From contig OY365810.1 in the NCBI GenBank assembly GCA_959347315.1, positions 8,899,647-8,963,646 on the forward strand: a stretch of 64,000 nt of DNA. The letters run 5' to 3'. Under the pieces are notes generated by a model that worked only from the letters and a program-made list of their open reading frames with translations, was not told the DNA's origin and did no database searches. Below, piece after piece: positions 23,588-33,607 of this stretch; position 1 is the first letter of the stretch; every line of letters begins with the position of its first letter. Source of the DNA: Bimastos eiseni. Its lineage: Eukaryota > Annelida > Clitellata > Crassiclitellata > Lumbricidae. The translations under genes were made by a program, and so were the position numbers.

Positions 23588-24145
23588 ATATATATCCAGA
23601 ACTTTATTTTCATGCAGTTCACAAACACTTGGTACTAGATCTGCAATAACGCTTAGGCCACCATCAGCTTCTTTTATATGTATCAATTTATGATTCTTTG
23701 TCAATTTATATTTTCTTTGTTCATTACAGCATTCTTCACACAATTTGCGTTTGCACTCAACACAGTATTTTTCAGCTGATGGAATTGCCTTAGCAGTTTC
23801 TTCAGTCTCATCCTCCAGACATGCCTCACACAGCGTTTTTAATGCTTGAGACGAGTCTGAAACATTAGCCACTTGTATTAGCTTCTCAATGAAGAAATTC
23901 TTAGGAAGTTCACGTAATCCTTCCTTTGGAATCATGAACATTCGTCTACAAATTGGGCAAGGCATCTCATCTCCAGGTTTTTTGTTGTCTTTGTCTCCAG
24001 TCTCTTGGATACATTTCATGCAGAATGTATGAATGCACGGCAAGGCTTTCGGATTGGTGTAGACTTCAGTGCATATACAACAGGTAGTAATATCACCAAG
24101 CTCTTTGTTTTTAATATTGCCACTGTCCAAATCTTTAGAAGCCAT
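23588..24145 (-). pseudogene. Truncated TRIM exon 1 (copy A2): RING and B-box 1
   Basis: From ATG at 24145 it encodes MASKDLDSGNIKNKELGD, a complete C3HC4 RING, B-box 1 and the first residues of B-box 2 (CELHENKVLDIY). Homology to gene B then stops abruptly near 23590 next to a SINE. It is closer to gene B's exon 1 than to gene A's. No coiled-coil or NHL exons follow in the right place, so it is a remnant, though a RING-only product is possible. Confidence 0.8.
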
Positions 24146-24709
24146 TTGATGTACCAGGTTCGCTGTAGAACGTAATATTGAAAGCACTTTCGATTTCACT
24201 ACTGGTATGGGTCATAGGCAATCACATGTAGGCCTATGTGCTCTGTATGACTGTATACGTAGCAAGTTCGAAAAGGAATTTAGTTGGCATAAAAAGCGAT
24301 CTCTAGCAAATATTGTATACCTGGACGCAGCTCAAAGTTCGATCGAAGTAATCAGCGTCAGTTGTAAAATAAACGTGTGAATATTTATTGTGGTATAACC
24401 CGATAGACCGCGATGTTTTGCTCCACTAAATATAGCTCAAGGCTCTGTAGCATACCTATTCTTAGCTCTGTAGGCCCTATCTATACATTCAGCCTAGGTC
24501 TGTTGACATTGTATACATTGTATAGTAGATGATTGTTCATATAGCGCAACACGTTGTCTATGCTCGCTATGCAGGTTGTCCGAACGAAATATGCTAAAAA
24601 ATTCAGAGGATTCATTTGTTTCCTGTGGTATTAATGAAAGCCTACTCCTCGGTTTTATCCTCCCCTCTGCATCTCTTGTTGCAATATTGAAGGTCTGCTC
24701 TCATAATAT

Positions 24710-24823
24710 GAGAAATCGAGTCGACATAATCGGAAAGGCCCTGATTTCAACACTTGTTGACAGCCTTAATGGTGACAGATGTACATGTCTTCTCCCTTTC
24801 AGATTATGTCGACTCGATTTCTC
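24710..24823. repeat. Short hairpin element, duplicated at 41108-41221
   Basis: Arms GAGAAATCGAGTCGACATAA / TTATGTCGACTCGATTTCTC (22 nt perfect, extendable with one mismatch) around a ~70-nt loop. The loop's TTCAACACTTGTTGACAGCC also occurs, without arms, near 25324. Confidence 0.8.
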
Positions 24824-25273
24824 TGTCATTTCAATGTTGAAGTCAACATGTTACGACGCATAAAAAATTATCTGCCATGTGTTATAAACTAATTAAACCT
24901 CCACAACGTGCATTCCTAAATCTCCGTCTCCTCTATGATTTTCGTGCATTCCACGTTGGTTGCCATAAGCGAGACAGAGCAACCCAGTCGCAATCGCAAA
25001 TGAGGCGAGTTCCATAGCCTATAAATTGGCCTTTACATTAAATCAAAAATTTGTGTGAATTGTCAGTATATTACGATGAAGCTTAAGGTTTGCAATGAAG
25101 AACGTTACAATGACCGCTGATTTCCAAAACAGACTGTCGAAAATCTGGATCTTTGTGGGCGAGAAAATTAAATCCTATGAATTTTTTTCGGATTAATTAG
25201 TCACAAATGCTATCAAGTGAGAAATAATTAAATTCGCATTTTCCTACATTTTGTAACAAATTGTTCGCGCCGT

Positions 25274-25503
25274 CGGGTACTGGGGCACCAGTTGCGCGGG
25301 TCAACGGGAACCCAGGCCATGATTTCAACACTTGTTGACAGCCTTAGTGGTGACAGAGGTACATGTCTTCTGGCGCAACAGGAGAGAGGTTATAAAATGA
25401 ATTTTATTATTTTCTTAGAAAATGTAGCAAATTTCAAGTTTTTGCGGAATATCGGGCACCGGAGAATCGATTTCATTGCCCGGGCAGTTGACCTCGGTAC
25501 CCG
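25274..25503. mobile_element. Small MITE present in block A, absent from block B
   Basis: About 230 bp with imperfect inverted ends CGGGTACTGGGGCACC / complement of CGGGTACCGAGGTCAAC. The paralogous site near 41655 lacks this sequence, so it inserted after the duplication or was lost from B. Confidence 0.5.
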
Positions 25504-25854
25504 TTGACAGTCTAAGTCACCATAACCACGCGTCTCACCCAGGTCGGTAGTGTAGGACCCACAGTTATATAACTAAAAAGAATTTCAACGGCATAAAACT
25601 GAGACCTCTTACAATGTGGTCTACCTGAACGCAACTCTAAGATCAATCGAGGCAAACAGCCTAAGTTGTGACACAAACGTGTGAATATTTGCAGCGCGAT
25701 ATACTGATAGACCGCGATACTTTGTGCCACTAAATATAGCTCACTGCTCAGTGTTTTTACCTTGCGATTTTTGATGATTTGTTTACATTATTATCAGACG
25801 ATTGTTCATTTAGCGCACCCTGAAGTTTACCAGTAGATAATATACAACCAAAGT

Positions 25855-26045
25855 AAGATGCTCAGATAGAAGCTGAATTGATGTAGAGAATCAAGCCTAA
25901 ATGGAAGCTGGATTGATGAAGAAAACATACATAAATGGAGGTTTGAATGATTAATAGAATGTCGTTCAAATAGAAGCTGGACTGATGAAAACAGTTGTAT
26001 ATAGGCCTAACTAGGAGCTTGGACTGATGGTGAGATGTCTCCTTA
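25855..26045. repeat. ~36-bp minisatellite, block A copy
   Basis: Imperfect units of the type AAATGGAAGCTGGATTGATG plus AAGAGAATCATGC. The duplicate is at 41965-42180; related arrays are at 28880-29095, 43130-43640 and (inverted) 61010-61560. Confidence 0.75.
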
Positions 26046-26683
26046 CATGGAACGTACTGCAATAATTGTGATCAGTGGGAAACTGTTCATTATATCGTTT
26101 AGAATTAATTATGCTAGAACCTTAGAAGACGAAATGGAATAATAATTAATTACGCTGGAACCTGATATCAGTAATAATAATGACGGCATGAAAGAGTGAT
26201 TCCTAACAAAATGAACATGGTCTACTTGAACGCAGCTTCAAAAACGAGCGAGGTTAACAGCGTAGGCCTATACGTAAACTTGATTGGTAAGTTGAGAGGA
26301 TATTTTTCAAAGATAGAGAGCATAAGGCTGTGGCCTACATAAAAAGGTCTAGTCAACGATCTTAGATAAATCATACGCCTTAAGTTAAGATTAGCTTATC
26401 GCTATCATATATTTTACAATAGTATTATAATTTGCATCAATCAGCTGAACGGCATAACTCAATTTCTCGTTCATACCAAATACATAATAGGCCTATTAGG
26501 AAAATTCAACACGACAAAAAATTTACATAGGCTATAGGTCTATGCAATGCGTCAGCCGACCAAAATGGTCCAGGTCCGCGGATAAGGTAACACAAAATAC
26601 AAGAAGCTGAATCAAGCTTTAGATAATAAAATAAATGTCTGAAGGAGAAAATATTCTAAGCAAATTAACCTTGGTTTCTCAAA
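26046..26683. other. Intergenic; right edge of block A duplication
   Basis: Paralogy with block B ends at about 26272 (GTAGGCCTATACGT, also at 42397-42410). No gene is seen. Confidence 0.5.
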
Positions 26684-27328
26684 TTATTTAAGATCAAAAA
26701 TCATAATTCGTCCGTAGTCAGCCACGAAGAGTCGACCATTTGACTCATCCAGAAAAACCCTACTTGGGCTTTGTAATCCGTGTTTATCGTCTTTTGAAAG
26801 AATTTCTCTTTTGAATTCCAAATTTTGATGTAATAACAAAACTCGTCTGTTCAGGTAATCAGCGACCATCACAAATTCATTTTGATCGACGCACAAATGC
26901 AATGGATAATTCATTTGTCCGGTGTTGTATCCACGTTTCCCCCGAATGACTTCTTAAGCTTTCCATCCGCATCCACAACACATGCTCTATGCAAATCACC
27001 ATCTCCATAACAATGACTGACCACGAAATGGCTATTGGACAGTTTTATGGCATGACGAATACCTGCGACAGCAGATAGAATAACTTCTCATATCAATTGG
27101 CCATCTGGCGAATACTCATTTAATTTCATTTTCTCAGACAATTTATAGAAAAACTCTGTATAATAACGACACGATCCTCGGTGTTCAGATGTTCTCGATA
27201 AACATTTTAACCACTACCGTGTAGGCCTAATCTTCGCTTTTCTTCTCTGTCTGTGATCATGAAGTGTTTCTTCTCCATTTGCTCTTTTGTTAGGTTCTTT
27301 TCAAGGGCCATAGCCTCGTTTTTGATCT
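26684..27328 (-). pseudogene. NHL gene remnant (copy E)
   Basis: Coil exon 27328-27218 (111 nt, acceptor and GTAGTG donor intact; EIKNEAMALEKNLTKEQ) followed closely by the 3' half of an NHL exon (about 27150-26684). The 5' half of the propeller and most of the intron are missing. The remaining NHL part has an in-frame TGA where paralogues read QLVRE, and a one-base deletion near 26940. The final blades (VADYLNRRVLLLHQNLEFKR, LDESNGRLFVADYG) resemble copy D more than A-C. Confidence 0.85.
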
Positions 27329-27329
27329 C

Positions 27330-28458
27330 TGTACATAAAAAGTCCACCATATTAATAAAGCAAAATTAATAAAGCAAAAGGAGCATAATTACTATGGGCC
27401 TAAGTGCTTGCAGATCTGTTTTGATAAAACCTCAAGGTCCAGGTTTTTGGCTTTAAAGCGTATCAATGAGAGCTGTAGCGATGAATATTATATATTACGT
27501 TTTCATTTAAGCCCACGTGTGTATGCATGCAAGCATCGCATTTATAGAGTTCCTCTAGTAGGGTGAACCGTTCATAAGCGCTACCAGTGCGCAAGATCCC
27601 TCGAGAAGAAGACGGTATTTTGAGAAAAGCGAAGCAAGATGAAAGACTGCCAGACAGAATTTTGTATGAACACGCTAATGCACAGCAGTAAATTGCCAAT
27701 CATCGCTAAGTATTAGCTCGTGCTCTTAAAAGCTGATTCCTGGCAGTTTCCTGCTCCGTCCTAAGCCCGGATAAAGGGGAGCATGTGCCAGATGGACGTC
27801 GATACACTGACAGTAAAAGCATCAAAGGAATCAAATCTGATGTAAAGGAAAAGAAGCGGACATGAACCGGCATTGACATCGCTCGGGAAACAAGAGATGC
27901 GCTCAGAAAGACATCAGAGTTTACTATAGTTGTTATTTATGATGATGATAATGACAAAGGCATATAGCCAAAGAAGCTATATATCCATAGATAATCAGGC
28001 CCTATAGATAAACTTATTGCGCTATCGTTGGCTCCCAAACGTGTACAAACATTAATTAATTGAATAGCATGAACATTGGTGGACCAACATGAACTCATAA
28101 CGTAGGCCTCATACATAATTATTGTAGCTCGATAGTGTTTGACCTGGAGAGCACAGAACCGACAGTATGCGCCGTAGCGCATGGATCTCGCGCTAATATT
28201 GCATGAATCCCGCGTCAATAACGCATGATTGTCGCTCGAGTAACGCGTCGTTCATTCCGCTACAACGCTGGATTAGCGCTGTCGCGACTCCGCCCACATG
28301 TCAATCAGCTGAATCTCTAATGAATAATGTTCGCTCTGGAGTCCGCCTTTACCGTCGCCAGGCCTGAATTATCCAGAGGCGGATTCCTCTCGCTACTAGA
28401 TCACGCCATGCTCTGGATGTCTATATTAGGAAATTTGTAGTAGGCCTATGCAGTACAT
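27330..28458. other. Intergenic, no gene seen
   Basis: Short frames only. The 27463-27699 and 27937-28218 minus-strand frames show no domain. Confidence 0.45.
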
Positions 28459-29246
28459 CAGCGTTTCCCATTCTCTTTTGACCGCGGAACCCTTTTGACC
28501 TCCAATTTTTTTGGCGGAACCCCGGTCCAAAACTAAACACTGTTTGGTTTTGCAAACGTTTTAGAATGCAGACAATATAGATTCAGGTCTAGATTAGAAT
28601 AATAACAACACAAATAGGGATGACAAAGACACATAAATTCTCTTCATATAAACTTATAGGCCTTCACAGATGTTATGAAAAAGCATCCTATAGGCCTACG
28701 CAAAATGTAAAATTTGCAGTTTAGGTGACTCACTCTCGTCCGTATCGGCCTAATACGGACGATATAATTTCCGTAATTTAAGCTCTATCTTAATTAGAAG
28801 GCAGATTGATTAATATATATATATATATAAAATATATATATATATAATATATATATAATATATATACAATATATGTTTTAACTACAGTACAAGCTTGATC
28901 GATGAATTGATGTTAACTAGAAGGTTAATTAATGAAAAGAATTGATGAAAAAATGCCATTTAATTGGAAGCGGAAATGATGATGAGATTTTAACTGGAAG
29001 GTGGAGTTCTGCCTATGTAGAATCGGGAATCGTGAAAATATTTTTGTTTAACTGGAAGCGGGGATTATGAAAAGAATCATGCAATCCAGTAAGGCGAAAA
29101 TGCGTCAAATATACTGCCAAGTTCGCCTGAAAAATTGGTATAATTTATTTGAAATTGTTTCAAGCTTGTTGAATGCTTTCCGCGGAACCTCTGTCTTCGC
29201 CTTACGGAACCCTTGGGTTCCGCGGAACACAGTTTGGGAAACGCTG
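28459..29246. mobile_element. Complete hAT-type MITE with perfect 8-bp target duplication
   Basis: 788 bp with termini CAGCGTTTCCCA...TGGGAAACGCTG, flanked on both sides by CAGTACAT (28451-28458 and 29247-29254). The subterminal GCGGAACCC motif appears inverted at each end. It contains an (AT)n tract (28818-28870) and a stretch of the ~36-bp minisatellite (28880-29095). No transposase. Confidence 0.92.
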
Positions 29247-29319
29247 CAGTACATAACCCTGTATAATTGCACATATTTTAAATACATGCACAGTAATTAT
29301 ATGCACAATGCCCATATTC

Positions 29320-29890
29320 ATGACATCGTGTGTCAGTGTATGCGTGCGTGTGTCTGTGCGCGTCTGTGTGTCTGCTTGTGTGCGTCTGTGTGTCTGTCGG
29401 TGTGTCTGTGTGCGTGTGTCTTTTTGTGTCGGTTTGTCTGCGTGTGTGTGTCTGTGTGTGATTGTGTGTGCCTGTATGCGTGCTTGTGCAACTGTATGTG
29501 TGTCTGTGTCTGTCTATGTGAGTCTGTGTGTCTGTCTGTGTGTGCCTGTATGTGTCTGTATGTCTCTGTTTGTCTGTATTCGTATGCGTCCGTGTCTGTG
29601 TGTCTGTCTATGTGTTTGTGTGTGTGTCGGTGTTTATTTCTGTACCTGTGTATGTGCCTGTGTGTAAGTGTCTCTGTGTGTAGCTTTGTAACTGTCTGTG
29701 TGTGTCTGTGTCTGTATCTGTGTGTGTCTGCGCGTGTGAATTTGTGCATGTATCTGTGTCTATGCTTGCCCATGTGTGTATTTGTGTCTGTATGTGTGTG
29801 TGTCTGTGTGTCTCTGTCAATATGGGTGCCTGTGTGTCTGTATGTGTATATTTTAGTCTGTCTGTATTTATGTATGTATGCATGTATGCT
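29320..29890. repeat. TG/TGTCTG-rich low-complexity tract
   Basis: About 570 bp of imperfect TGTGTCTG repeats on the plus strand. Long frames across it on both strands (Cys/Val-rich or His/Thr-rich) are artefacts of the repeat. Confidence 0.95.
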
Positions 29891-30011
29891 TGTACATAAC
29901 ACATAACAATACAACAGTACACAGTCTACACAGATCCTCTTCTAGTCTTCAAAGCTCAGTTAAGCAATGAGCCGAGATATCTCTCTATTTGGGAAAGCTA
30001 TTGTTTTGGGT

Positions 30012-30103
30012 CGCGGACAAAAAACCCTGGACAAAACCCTCCGGACATAAACCCCCGGACCAAGCCCCAGGACAAAACCCCCAAAGTAGGACAAAACCCC
30101 CCT
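30012..30103. repeat. GGACAAAACCCC tandem repeat
   Basis: Six imperfect units of about 14-17 nt, related in core (GGACAAAA) to the foldback repeats at 60.8 and 62.0 kb. It lies at the junction with the RING fragment. Confidence 0.75.
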
Positions 30104-30105
30104 AA

Positions 30106-30290
30106 GAAATAAATTTGTTTCTTTTCATTGGAATTTCCGGATCTGTTGCTTCGATCCCAGCCTCCACCAAACATGCATCACACAACATTTTCGGTGCATG
30201 AGATGAGTCAGAAATATGTGCTACTTGTTTCAGCCTCTCAATGAAGAAATTTTTAGGTAGTCCGTGAAACCCTTCTTTTGGAATCTTGAA
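30106..30290 (-). pseudogene. TRIM exon 1 fragment (end of RING linker to B-box 1)
   Basis: Encodes FKIPKEGFHGLPKNFFIERL, as in gene A, then the first B-box 1 cysteines (MLCDACL). Both ends are cut: by the GGACAAAACCCC repeat on one side and by the duplicated RTE-LINE/GH16 block on the other. Confidence 0.8.
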
Positions 30291-30295
30291 AAGTA

Positions 30296-30500
30296 GCGAA
30301 GACATCAGAAAGACGCTGAGAGTTGCATGAACTAAAATAATTATGAGAGCGGAAGCAACAGACGACGCGGTCGGGGACGACAGAAGAAGAGATGGAAAGA
30401 TATGATTCAAAAGAACCTGAAGACTCTAAAATTTAAAAAGAAAGACACTGGTGACAGAGTCAAGTGGAGAAGAAGGACCCGTCTGACTGACTCCTCTCCA
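30296..30500 (+). mobile_element. RTE-like LINE C-terminal fragment (duplicate of 8490-8700)
   Basis: Paralogue of the GH16 intron 2 fragment, a few per cent diverged. The homology starts abruptly here, marking the left edge of block B. Confidence 0.7.
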
Positions 30501-30597
30501 TGAGATATCAATTCAAGCCTGAATGAGATTACATATCAAAATAATTAGTGGTACACGAATATAATTGAAGTAATAAGTGTTAATGAATTATTCTTAG

Positions 30598-33500
30598 ACG
30601 CTGCTAGCTGACAACATCAACGCGCAGACGGGTCAGCCGTATGGAACCGATTTCATGAACAATGGAGTTCTAGACGTCTGGGGTATGTAATGTACAAGAT
30701 TCTGGGTTATTAGATTTGGTAAAATCATGCAAATCAGCCTAAATCAGCCTTCAACAGATCAAAATTCTATTCAGCTTTAGATCTTAAAAGCCAAGTTATC
30801 AAAGTGTCTTTAAATTTTATATTCGTCAACGCTCTCAGGATACATCTTCAAGCTTCAGTTTTTACCCAGGGTCCATAAAACGTTCTGTTATATTTACTTA
30901 CCAATTCCACCGATATCTACAATTAATGAAAAGTATTCTCATTGCGTAATAACGTTTCATGATTAACAGCTAATTACGGCGCATGTACGAATTCGGATAA
31001 CAACGGTTTTAAGAGGAAACTTGGAAACTTGGGCTATTAAATATGTCCAGGCCAACTTACAGTGGTTTTAACATGGACTAAACGTCTTCTGACCCACTTT
31101 AAAAAAGTTTAAACTCTTGTTATGTTATGCCATGTTAAAGTGTCGTGCAAAAGCTGGGAATCCGATTAATGCACTTAGACTCAGGTTCCTCTAAATGTTT
31201 GTTTCTCGTTAGACACGACGACGGATGGAACTACGGAGATAACTTCCACACATTCTACTTCGACTGGAGCCCTAACGGACTCAGGTAAATAAACGAATCT
31301 GAAAATCTGTTTCTGTACATGACTATTCAGATTTCACAATTATGTCAATGCAGATTGGTAGTTAGGTAGATAAGTAATCTTTATTAGCACCAGAAAAAAG
31401 CGCAAACACTTTACAACAGCACTGCAGCATCTCTCAAAAATAGACCTAGTCTCCCTTAACTTGAAATATCCAGTTTTCATCTTTTCAACTTCGGCCAGAG
31501 ATTTGCCAGGAGCTCATATTTACACGTCATACAAACTCCTCTGCCGCAGTTAATATCAGCTTAGACAGCTGAAGATAATCACAAAATGTTATGTTTCACT
31601 GAGTGAATGATGAATGATTTTACATGTAGAACATGCTATGCACGTATGAAAGCATGACAAGTCAATGTATTTCCTATGTCCGTCAGTGTAATTACTGGAA
31701 TGCTTGGCGGGCAATAATTGTTAATCTCGTAATCATCGGCTGAATAGAATCTCTTCGGACGACCGACAAAGAATTCGCTGTTCATGTATTGGTTACTTCC
31801 TTGTTAGAATAATGTCTTAGCAGTTTCAGTGTTGGATCATATCAGGTGTCTCTCCAAGCAAAATGAGTTGATATAAAATTAATTGGCGTCACAGAAAACA
31901 GGTGGTCGAACTGCATTATTGCCTGTGGAATTAGTTACATAGCTAACAGCTCCAAGCAAGAGGTTGAGCCGTCATATTAAAATGAACCATCCTTAACAAC
32001 AAACCATGCTTTTGCTCTATTACATTTTTCCTGTAACAATAATTTAACTAAAATTTCTTTTCTTTTGTAATTGTCATGTTCTTTTATCTTTTACACCAAA
32101 GCAATTTACGTTCCATCGATAATGACATCGATAGCATGTGAGAAAGTGATGACCTATGTTGAAAACTTTCAATTTATCAGCTTTTTTAAACCCTTAAAGG
32201 CCAGCGTTGTTTATTACGTCTTATGTGTTACTACGCTGCGGTCGTTAAGGGGTTGACCATTCAATTTATTTGCTTATGCTGCATGAATTTTAAGTCATAT
32301 ATCTCAGATATCTCGATAAACATAAGAGCCATCTATATTCAATACAAAAACAGGCGGTCGAACTGTATTAGGAAACTGTGCAGATTATTTCATAGATATT
32401 AGCTCAATCTTCAAGCCGTTTCTGACAAATTGTCGATTAAAATTTCTTAGGATGATAAAGAAATGGCTGATCATGTGTTGATTACGACCGCGTCAGTAAA
32501 ATTCTTGAGAAGTCTCAGTGTTGGTTTATTTCAGATGCCTTTCAAGCAAGATCAATAAACATAAGAGCTATATATATGCAGTACAAAAACAGGCGGTCGA
32601 ACTGTATTAAGTCGCCTAAGAGTAGCTAATCAGCTGCAACGGAAACCTCGCCATACAAGAGGTTGACCCATATCTAATGTAGTAAAATGAACTGATCTCA
32701 AGAACAAACAATGTTCTTGTCCTAGGTTCTTTGTTGACGATGAGAACCAGGCTCTGCTTGACGTTCCTTATCCTCTGATTGATGCGAATCCATGGTGGGT
32801 GGATTTCTGGGAGTGGGGAAAGCCATGGAAACCGGAAAACACCGTGAATCCATGGTCTGGAGGAACTAATCTGGCTCCCTTCGACCAAGCGGTAAATATG
32901 AGATCGAAATAGATAAACAATCGGATAGAAAAGACACGTATTCCACATAGACGGATACATACAACTGTATTCGTGTATGGCATCACTCACATCAAGCGAA
33001 TGACTTGCTGACTATCTAAATTACTAATTGGTTTACATACTAAAATGCTCGATGGCTATTACTGACTGACTGACTGACTGACTGACTGACTGACTGACTG
33101 ACTGACTGACTAACTGACTGACTAACTGACTGTTTGACTGACTGACTGACCCACATGACTCAATATTCTCCTATAGTTCCATAATAATGACCATCTACAT
33201 GTTAATGCCGACAGAGGATTGACTACTTCACTTGCTTAATAACTGAATGACTAACTAATTAACTATGTAATATTGTAATTGATTGATTAACTAAGTCAAT
33301 TAGTGTAATTTCTAAAAGAAGCCTCGTGCATGATACTTCATTTAATCTGGCTTCTGTCTCGAACCATTCGCAGTTTCACTTTATTTTGAACGTGGCTGTC
33401 GGAGGAACGAATGGCTTCATCCCAGACGGTTGCATCAATCGTGGCGGAGACCCAGCGCTTCAGAAGCCGTGGAGCAACGGTGACTGGTATGTGACAGCGA

Positions 33501-33607
33501 TGCAGAATTTCTACAACGCCAGAGGGAACTGGAAGTGGACGTGGGATAACGAGGGAGACAACAATGCTCTGCAGGTCGACTACATCCGTGTCTACAAGCA
33601 CATCTAA
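30598..33607 (+). pseudogene. Broken duplicate of the GH16 glucanase gene
   Basis: Contains exon 3 (30598-30682), the first 37 nt of exon 4 (30970-31006), exon 7 (31213-31284), exon 8 (32726-32891) and exon 9 (33374-33607), matching the intact gene. Exons 1-2 (signal peptide) are missing. A 3018-bp deletion relative to the parent (9213-12230), with AACGG microhomology at the joint, removes most of exon 4, exons 5-6 and the catalytic GEIDIIE. No active enzyme can be made. A poly(A) signal remains at 33727-33732, so a 3' transcript is conceivable. Confidence 0.92.
33061..33152. repeat. (CTGA)n microsatellite, duplicate
   Basis: One unit shorter than its partner at 14284. Confidence 0.9.

Noticed and set aside
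29067..29914. Long frames on both strands (up to 279 codons) rich in Cys/Val or His/Thr
   Set aside because: They read through an imperfect TG/TGTCTG repeat; composition, overlap on both strands and lack of any domain show they are artefacts.
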